Positions 60,201 through 64,000 of a stretch of 64,000 nucleotides of DNA are shown here, one piece after another. The position numbers were made by a program, and so were the translations under genes. The number at the start of each line of letters is the position of its first letter. Position 1 is the stretch's first letter. The notes beneath the pieces were generated by a model that worked only from the letters and a program-made list of their open reading frames with translations, was not told the DNA's origin and did not search any database. Source of the stretch: Aradus depressus (Eukaryota; Arthropoda; Insecta; Hemiptera; Aradidae); contig OY759218.1 in the NCBI GenBank assembly GCA_963662175.1, positions 51,839,427-51,903,426 of the forward strand, read 5' to 3'.

Positions 60201-60612
60201 GGCTGAAACGTTCTTGGTGATATTAGGTTTTCTCGTATTTATTCTATTTTCCAGGTTCTCACTTCACAGTACGAATTGGCATAAATACGGGCACTGTGGT
60301 AACTGGAATAATTGGTATAAAAATCCCTAAATACTGTATTTTTGGAGAAGCCGTGAAGATTGCTGTATTATTAGAATCGGAAAGTATTCCGATGAAAATA
60401 AAAATTTCCCAGTCCACACTTGATTTACTGACACCGTTATATTTAGCAAATGAAACTGCTTCGATACCTTTTAACGAGAAAAGTTTGTCACTATACAATA
60501 TTTAATGAATACCATAAGCATGAAAGTATTTAAAAAATGATTACTAAATTAATATAATATTGCAGGTAACATAAAAACATATTGGCTTCTTTCAAAAAAT
60601 CAACAGAAATAA
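50912..60612 (+). CDS. Soluble guanylate cyclase subunit (atypical-type), C-terminal 436 aa in nine exons; N-terminus not found
   Basis: Exons: 50912-51082, 54557-54680, 54789-54918, 56164-56290, 56869-57073, 58701-58847, 60018-60150, 60255-60482, 60566-60612; phases consistent, all GT-AG. The enzyme makes cGMP from GTP as a dimer, gated by NO or O2 at an N-terminal heme domain. Seen in order: PAS-like HNOBA region (CHVFPFSVVF, EHVGVSLHSLLPNLLG, YDISTSVGFWFKW, GQIIYLEKW, MHDFSRDLMVAGTQQ), a coiled coil (ELKLASEQEHDKTCKLEDSL), then the class III cyclase domain. Metal-binding Asp (58731-58733, SDIVKFT; 60033-60035, IGDAY), purine-recognising Glu (60021) and Cys (60335) are kept. The transition-state Asn is Lys (60356-60358) and Arg is Leu (60368-60370). 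This resembles an alpha-like half-site that needs a partner, and is closest in style to the insect atypical Gyc88E/Gyc89D group. The 180-residue HNOB domain should lie upstream but I could not find it. Confidence 0.9.
51083..51827. other. Cyclase intron, nothing seen
   Basis: AT-rich intronic DNA. A 106-codon frame at 51127-51447 is Phe/Leu/Tyr-rich with no similarity and overlaps the intron after the first exon. Confidence 0.5.
51828..52325 (+). pseudogene. Internally deleted transposase of the DUF4817/mariner-like family
   Basis: The N-terminal helix-turn-helix part (AYGAAGGNSLLAEQIY, LFPNRK) is followed after stops by the C-terminal catalytic part (VGWPARSPDLAPLVFYVWGT, then DDRDQLIARVQEVCEEM). 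The middle is missing. Same family as the fragment at 57760-58140. Confidence 0.7.
52326..52895. other. Cyclase intron, C-rich tract
   Basis: No exon. An interrupted C run lies at about 52837-52865, next to the Penelope relic. Confidence 0.6.
52896..53650 (+). pseudogene. Penelope-like element relic with GIY-YIG endonuclease
   Basis: ILKRKTEEKMLPSVYGG and WCILPYLPRLSDN lie in one frame; after a +1 shift near 53040 come VGFKSRTSLKGMLSKTKDRV and the GIY-YIG domain (GVYKINCKDCECFYLGQTG, TRVREHLRRGD). The combination of that linker and a C-terminal GIY-YIG is typical of Penelope-like elements. The RT part is absent. A 3' segment with GATGATGAGGGAAACCTCG follows. Confidence 0.85.
54136..54456 (-). 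mobile_element. LINE 3' end, copy 2, with 71-nt poly(A)
   Basis: Plus-strand T run 54136-54206 is the poly(A) tail of a minus-strand insertion. The adjoining 250 bp match the LINE end at 8424-8770 closely, including both hairpins and the ORF2 terminus ([12 protein letters not shown], stop). 5'-truncated at about 54456. It lies about 100 bp upstream of a cyclase exon. Confidence 0.9.
54557..54680 (+). CDS. Guanylate cyclase exon, HNOBA
   Basis: Acceptor TTTTTCAG, donor AAT|GTAAGT. Encodes IIEHVGVSLHSLLPNLLGKK and FLIFPPDEKVKFPN. A Ser codon spans the upstream junction. Confidence 0.85.
54789..54918 (+). CDS. Guanylate cyclase exon, HNOBA
   Basis: Acceptor GGTCAG, donor AGAG|GTTCGT. Encodes MKVYDISTSVGFWFKWSERI and VTLQLR; the Gly of the LRGQ motif is split. 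Confidence 0.88.
55045..55585. repeat. Dispersed repeat family B copy in the cyclase gene
   Basis: Begins AAAAAAGTCGTCGGTGAATC and contains CACCGGCAAAGTACTTCCCG and GATTTGGCTGAAAATCAATA. It ends near CTACTTCGTATAGCTAGC. Confidence 0.75.
56164..56290 (+). CDS. Guanylate cyclase exon, HNOBA end
   Basis: Acceptor TTTTTTTTAG, donor AGCAG|GTATAC. Encodes GQIIYLEKW ... FPGTPVIENIDS ... LFINEFSMHDFS, the conserved end of HNOBA. Confidence 0.9.
56869..57073 (+). CDS. Guanylate cyclase exon, coiled coil
   Basis: Acceptor GTAAATAG, donor AAG|GTATTT. Encodes RDLMVAGTQQKVELK, a heptad-rich coiled coil and the LLFEIIPDQTA segment that leads into the catalytic domain. Confidence 0.93.
57173..57246. repeat. 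(TA)n microsatellite, about 70 bp
   Basis: Nearly pure TA dinucleotide tract inside a cyclase intron, preceded by shorter TA tracts from 57121. Confidence 0.95.
57277..57555. other. Possible truncated LTR
   Basis: TGTAACGGTCTG opens like the LTR at 12285, followed by a GC-rich stretch (CTGGCAGCTCTACGAGGTG). No partner LTR or internal sequence, so this stays a guess. Confidence 0.25.
57556..58233 (+). pseudogene. DUF4817 helix-turn-helix transposase fragment
   Basis: Within this 225-codon open frame, the part from about 57760 to 58140 carries the helix-turn-helix domain (QEQVDMYNCFIESGGIARRA, FPHRPQVNHKTF, MRRFGSVVG, NPNSSLRNTGRVLGFSKNKI) of insect mariner-like transposases. The catalytic DDE part is missing, and the ends of the frame are low-complexity intronic sequence. 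Confidence 0.75.
58701..58847 (+). CDS. Guanylate cyclase exon, catalytic part 1
   Basis: Acceptor TTTCTCAG, donor AAG|GTAAAA, 49 codons. Encodes VSILVSDIVKFTTVCSGMKP, with the first metal-binding Asp, and NAMYSRFDALIEKHHVCK. Confidence 0.95.
59005..59100 (+). repeat. SINE-related tail fragment
   Basis: Contains ATTGGATGCTTAGGTCCCTA, shared with the tails at 19205-19860. Confidence 0.65.
59658..59994 (+). mobile_element. SINE family 1, full-length copy with 11-bp target duplication
   Basis: 337 bp flanked by ACATGATCACA at 59647-59657 and 59995-60005. B box GGGTTCGAAACCC is intact; the A box is slightly shortened. Its 3' end (ACTAAC) lies about 25 bp from the next splice acceptor (60016-60017). 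Confidence 0.93.
60018..60150 (+). CDS. Guanylate cyclase exon, catalytic part 2
   Basis: Acceptor AAAACAG, donor ACAG|GTTTGT. Encodes VETIGDAYMVVSYN with the second metal-binding Asp and the purine-recognition Glu. A SINE lies 23 bp upstream of the exon. Confidence 0.95.
60255..60482 (+). CDS. Guanylate cyclase exon, catalytic part 3
   Basis: Acceptor TTTCCAG, donor AAAA|GTTTGT. Encodes VRIGINTGTVVTGIIGIKIP and YCIFGEAVKIAVLLESES, in which the expected Asn and Arg are Lys and Leu. Confidence 0.93.
60566..60612 (+). CDS. Guanylate cyclase terminal exon
   Basis: Acceptor TATTGCAG; encodes NIKTYWLLSKNQQK and TAA, the usual cyclase C-terminal strand (KTYWL). Phase 1, matching the preceding donor. 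Confidence 0.9.
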
Positions 60613-60689
60613 TTAAGGAATCGAAGTGCAAGAGTTCGGGCATAGTTCACCTGGACTGGGCTAAGTATAAATTAATATTTTGAAGTGCT

Positions 60690-60695
60690 AATAAA
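60690..60695 (+). terminator. AATAAA poly(A) signal of the cyclase gene
   Basis: Canonical hexamer 78 bp past the stop at 60612. Confidence 0.7.
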
Positions 60696-60699
60696 CCTA

Positions 60700-62746
60700 T
60701 TTGTGAGGCGTTCCTATGGGAAAATGAAGGAAGCTTGGCTTAGTTGTTGTCGGTTTTGCCATTTTCTAATACGGGAATAACACTCGAGTACACCTCTCCT
60801 GAATAATAACGAGTGCATAGCACCTGCACACTTAATTCTAAACTAACAACGTGAAATGAAACTTACGACGTATAGAAATAATTTCTGAGGCAAATATAAA
60901 AATTTCCTTCAGATTTTCGTGTGCAGCGCAGGCTCTGTTTTTGTGTAGTTATTTCAACTATCATGTCAGCTGCCATATAACCAAAATGGAATTACTTGAG
61001 TGAAGATAAAGCCAATGGCTTACAACTTTGTGTATCTCTTTGTTTTTCTTTTTTCTATAAAAAAAAAAAAAAGTGTTCTATTAATTTTCGGTTAGTATAT
61101 TATTATAAATATAACCTAAGTACTACAACAATTATATTGTATAAAATATATATTACATAGATCTATATTGTAAAACTATATATTGATATGTAAAACCCTA
61201 TATTATACTTTAATGAATTATAATTTTATTTGACCGTTAATAACGTTCTTAAACTATCTTCAGAAATTAAAGCAAAAAAGTTGGAGCATAATGTACCTGG
61301 GATAGAATTTTTCATGCTTTTGACTACACTGTAACATTAACGATAAGATAAGGCCCCGTTCCCAATGTGATGCCCACATATAACATGTTTTACGTTCACT
61401 CTAAGTAGAGTGAGAGTCTTTGGAATAACCATATAAGTTATACTTCCTTTACCACAAAATAAAACCTTGACTAGATAAAACAACATTCCTAAAAAATGTT
61501 TTTTCTGTAGAACCTATGAAATGTGTAGAATTTATAAGAGCAATATATCCATCAAATTGAAGGAGTATACAATAATAGTAGTACACATTTCATAATTAAA
61601 AGCTTGAGGATAAAACTATTTTTCTGTTGATAAATGATTCTGTTTTGGTATGAATCCCCGTATCCGGTAGACAGAGTCCTTAAATAGCCCCCATTTCCTT
61701 TATCAACATTTTGCCCAGACGATTTACAACAAAAGCATGTGATTTGCAGTGAATTGCAATCTAAAAGTTATTTTAAAATTGTAAAATGATTTTCTAATTG
61801 TAAAAAATTAAATATTGTTTTCGATGTAAGAAAACCTTTCCAATCCAACGTCTTCCAGACAGAAGTTCATGTCATAGAAACATGAGTATGGGAGATCAAG
61901 AAGGAAGCGGAAAATAATAAGAGGATGTCAATATTTTCGGACATTCAGACAGTCCTGAAGGCTCACTCTAGCCAGGCGTCATCAAAGCTGGTTCTGCACT
62001 GTGTCGGCAGTGAAAAGTCAGGAAAAGCAAAGTATAACACTACGGAATCGAAGAAGTAGACCGTCTTCCGAAAGAGCACAGTCTGAACTTTAAAGGCCAG
62101 AGCCTTTTTGCTCTCTCAAAATGGACCGAAAGTCAAGCGAAATTGCACTGGCATCGAGGCAAAGGAGTTCATACCTTGACAATCGCGGAGAAAAACGAAA
62201 GAACTGCTACCAAGAATCAGACAAGACAGTTGCTTGAGAAAGCACCTCCTCAAGATGAGGAGAGAGCCGAGCACTACAGAGGTCTGCCCCAGAAACAACT
62301 TGGCCACTTAGGAACGTACCTGATGAAACCAAGGGATATTTCAAACCTATCAGTTAGCCAATTGATCAGCTTTCTCAGAAATGCGAGCCTGGCTGATGGA
62401 ACTCTGAATAAATGGGGAACCACATTAGGCCCATGTCAGCAGTGGAACGGGAATAGGCCCGTAATGTACTATCCATCGACACTTAAAATTCCGTTGTAAA
62501 AACAATCAACTAATACCAGTGTGAAACCTTACCTTATGTTTTATAGTATCCAAAAAGCATGAGATCTGCAGAAAATATCACAGCATACGTTATTTGGTTG
62601 TAGATTAGCACACGTAATTGGTTACAGAGTTAATATGTATAATTATTCAGTTACTTGGTTATGCAGTCCACACATAATTGGGTTATACAGCCTTAATTAA
62701 CAAAATCACTAAAATTAAAGGAAAACAAAATACTAATAAAGTACAT
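60700..62746. other. Intergenic DNA between convergent genes
   Basis: No recognised gene. A 118-codon plus-strand frame (62143-62499), in a GC-richer island (61840-62510), has mixed composition but no similarity I can name; it may be a retroelement remnant. Confidence 0.5.
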
Positions 62747-62752
62747 TTTATT
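62747..62752 (-). terminator. AATAAA poly(A) signal of the minus-strand gene
   Basis: TTTATT on the plus strand; reads AATAAA on the minus strand, 70 bp past the stop at 62822. Confidence 0.7.
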
Positions 62753-62821
62753 TGTTACAATTTTGTTTTAGTATACATAAATGTCTGTAATTTTTTTAAA
62801 CCCATTCTTAATGTACATCTT

Positions 62822-63052
62822 TTAACATTCTTTACGTCTTTTTGAGTCCTTGGGTCCTTTGATTTTCTTCCTCAAGTTTGCGGGTAATCCCATTTCTGGT
62901 GAGGGAAGTCTGTATATTTCTGGATCTAATCCTCGCTCTTTCATTATACTCAAAATTAAATTCATAATTGTATATCTTTTCCAACTTATCACATCTTCAG
63001 GGAACCAGTTTTTCATAGAGTTGATGGGCAGCTTAAAATCTATCATTGGTTT
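62822..63052 (-). CDS. Unrecognised gene, terminal exon
   Basis: 77 codons including stop, phase 0 entry, well-defined acceptor, basic C-terminal tail. Confidence 0.78.
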   Translation of the reverse strand, partial: KPMIDFKLPINSMKNWFPEDVISWKRYTIMNLILSIMKERGLDPEIYRLPSPEMGLPANLRKKIKGPKDSKRRKEC

Positions 63053-64000
63053 CTGAAAATAAATGTAAATGTACATGCAACAGAATTTTATACATAGAGC
63101 TTACTAAATGTAGGTATTTATAGTTTGTGTAATTACTGGGTTGCTGCAGTGACATTTGTGGACTTATTATAAATGTCATTGTTTATACGTACTACTAATC
63201 CCCAGAGTCAATATTTAGCTTTTAACACTTGGAGGAGTTTCCTCTCTAAAATGATTAGTTTGTGTGCAACCCCTACGCTGCGCGAATACAAGAAGTCGTC
63301 AGTGAATCACCGGCAAGTAGTAACCAGATCGAATTATTAGTAATTAAATACGTTTTCGACCTCCCTCTGAACCCTTCTCCTCTTCGGCCGATTTGGCTGA
63401 AAATCAATGTCTCTTACTCAGGGCCTTCTTGTCAATCCTCAAAAATTCATCAATAATTAGCGTTTATGAGTTAAGCCTACTCCAATCCTACCCTTCCATT
63501 TGGCCGATTCGGTTGGAAATTAATAGGCGTCGTCCTCCTGGATGAACACATAAAATTTCGTGTCGACACATTCATTACATCGGGAGTTATCGTGTTTGAG
63601 ACGAAAACAGGGGAGGGTTTGGGGTTGATGGTGGCTCCTCTTGATCGATAGCTGGAGGGGCAAAACGATTGGAGGTAGGCATCGTTGGACGCGAGATCTC
63701 CTGAGTTGAAGGTGAGGATGCCTCAATGGCTTTCTTCAGCTTCTTAGTGGTGACCGGTGGCTGTCTATCAGAGCTCGACGACCACTCTTTTTACTACCCT
63801 TTCTTCCCATACAAAAATGAAGAGAACTATGAGGGGGTTTACCCACTATCGCCAATAGATCCGCCACTGTTAGGTGCCCGTCGTACCCAGGAAGTCCCAA
63901 AAAAAGGAGGCGAAAGTTAAAGCAATACAAAAACTACACTGTTATGGGTTAAAATATAGGTAAATTATACTTACGGTGAAGAATGTCTCAACATACTGAA
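62822..64000 (-). CDS. 3' end of an unrecognised minus-strand gene (two exons, partial)
   Basis: Terminal exon 63052-62822 has acceptor TTTTCAG and encodes 76 residues: a hydrophilic segment with PEDVISWKRYTIMNLILSI, then MKERGLDPEIYRLPSPEMGL, and a Lys/Arg-rich end (RKKIKGPKDSKRRK), TAA stop. The preceding exon runs 64000-63975 with donor ACC|GTAAGT. Its only open frame ends in phase 0 with QYVETFFT, which joins in phase to KPMIDFKLP. A poly(A) signal follows the stop. The composition, splice fit and signal argue for a real gene, convergent with the cyclase. I do not recognise the family. The basic tail could be a nuclear signal, which is inference only. Confidence 0.75.
63290..63620. repeat. 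Dispersed repeat family B copy
   Basis: Contains GAAGTCGTCAGTGAATCACC, GGCCGATTTGGCTGAAAATC and GTGTCGACACATTCATTACA. It lies in the intron of the unrecognised minus-strand gene. Confidence 0.75.
63975..64000 (-). CDS. Unrecognised gene, penultimate exon (cut by window edge)
   Basis: 26 nt up to a strong ACC|GTAAGT donor; supported mainly by phase agreement with the terminal exon. Confidence 0.5.

Noticed and set aside
62143..62499. 118-codon frame in a GC-richer island
   Set aside because: Balanced composition but no motif I can recognise, no clear start or splice context; likely a retroelement remnant.
63736..63930. Minus-strand 64-codon frame near the right edge
   Set aside because: Overlaps a plus-strand frame of similar length, shows no family motif and does not fit the splice phases of the minus-strand gene.

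Overview
This is eukaryotic genomic DNA, almost certainly from an insect. It is AT-rich, with multi-exon genes split by introns of 0.1-6 kb, GT-AG splice sites, AATAAA-type poly(A) signals and a dense load of SINEs, LINE fragments, LTR relics, Helitrons and short inverted-repeat DNA transposons. The genes have clear insect orthologues. I cannot fix the order; a hemimetabolous insect is only a guess. Most of the coding content is in spliced exons assembled here by matching splice sites, reading phase and family similarity.

Layout. 1-2307: non-coding 3' flank. 2308-11853 (minus strand): a complete five-exon Nipsnap gene (295 aa) whose introns carry SINEs, a 141-bp tandem array, a Jockey-like LINE and nested inverted-repeat elements. 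11854-21456: a gene-free block holding one 427-bp LTR with a gag relic, a second LINE, a 940-bp foldback element and a minus-strand Helitron. 21548-33867 (plus strand): a complete eight-exon Trmt9b orthologue (tRNA methyltransferase 9B, fly 'fire dancer'; 1596 aa) with one GC-AG intron. 33868-50911: mostly repeats, including a second Helitron followed within 25 bp by an orphan terminal coding exon (37476-37615), nested elements at 44256-46007, a PIF/Harbinger element with a MADF relic, and an internally deleted mag-like LTR element with 86-bp LTRs.

50912-60612 (plus strand): nine exons of a soluble guanylate cyclase subunit, from the PAS-like HNOBA domain through the coiled coil and cyclase domain to the stop codon. 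Its N-terminal heme domain (HNOB/H-NOX) was not found. It keeps both metal-binding Asp residues but has Lys and Leu where the transition-state Asn and Arg normally sit, so it probably works only in a heterodimer. A SINE with an 11-bp target duplication lies 12 bp from one of its splice acceptors. 62822-64000 (minus strand): the last two exons of a convergent gene I do not recognise, running off the window.

The three recognised genes have no obvious functional link (a mitochondrial protein, tRNA modification, cGMP signalling). I found no CRISPR array, prokaryotic operon or functional tRNA/rRNA gene. The most unusual items are the substituted cyclase catalytic site, the large low-complexity insertion that splits the Trmt9b methyltransferase fold, and transposon insertions immediately next to splice acceptors and a start codon.
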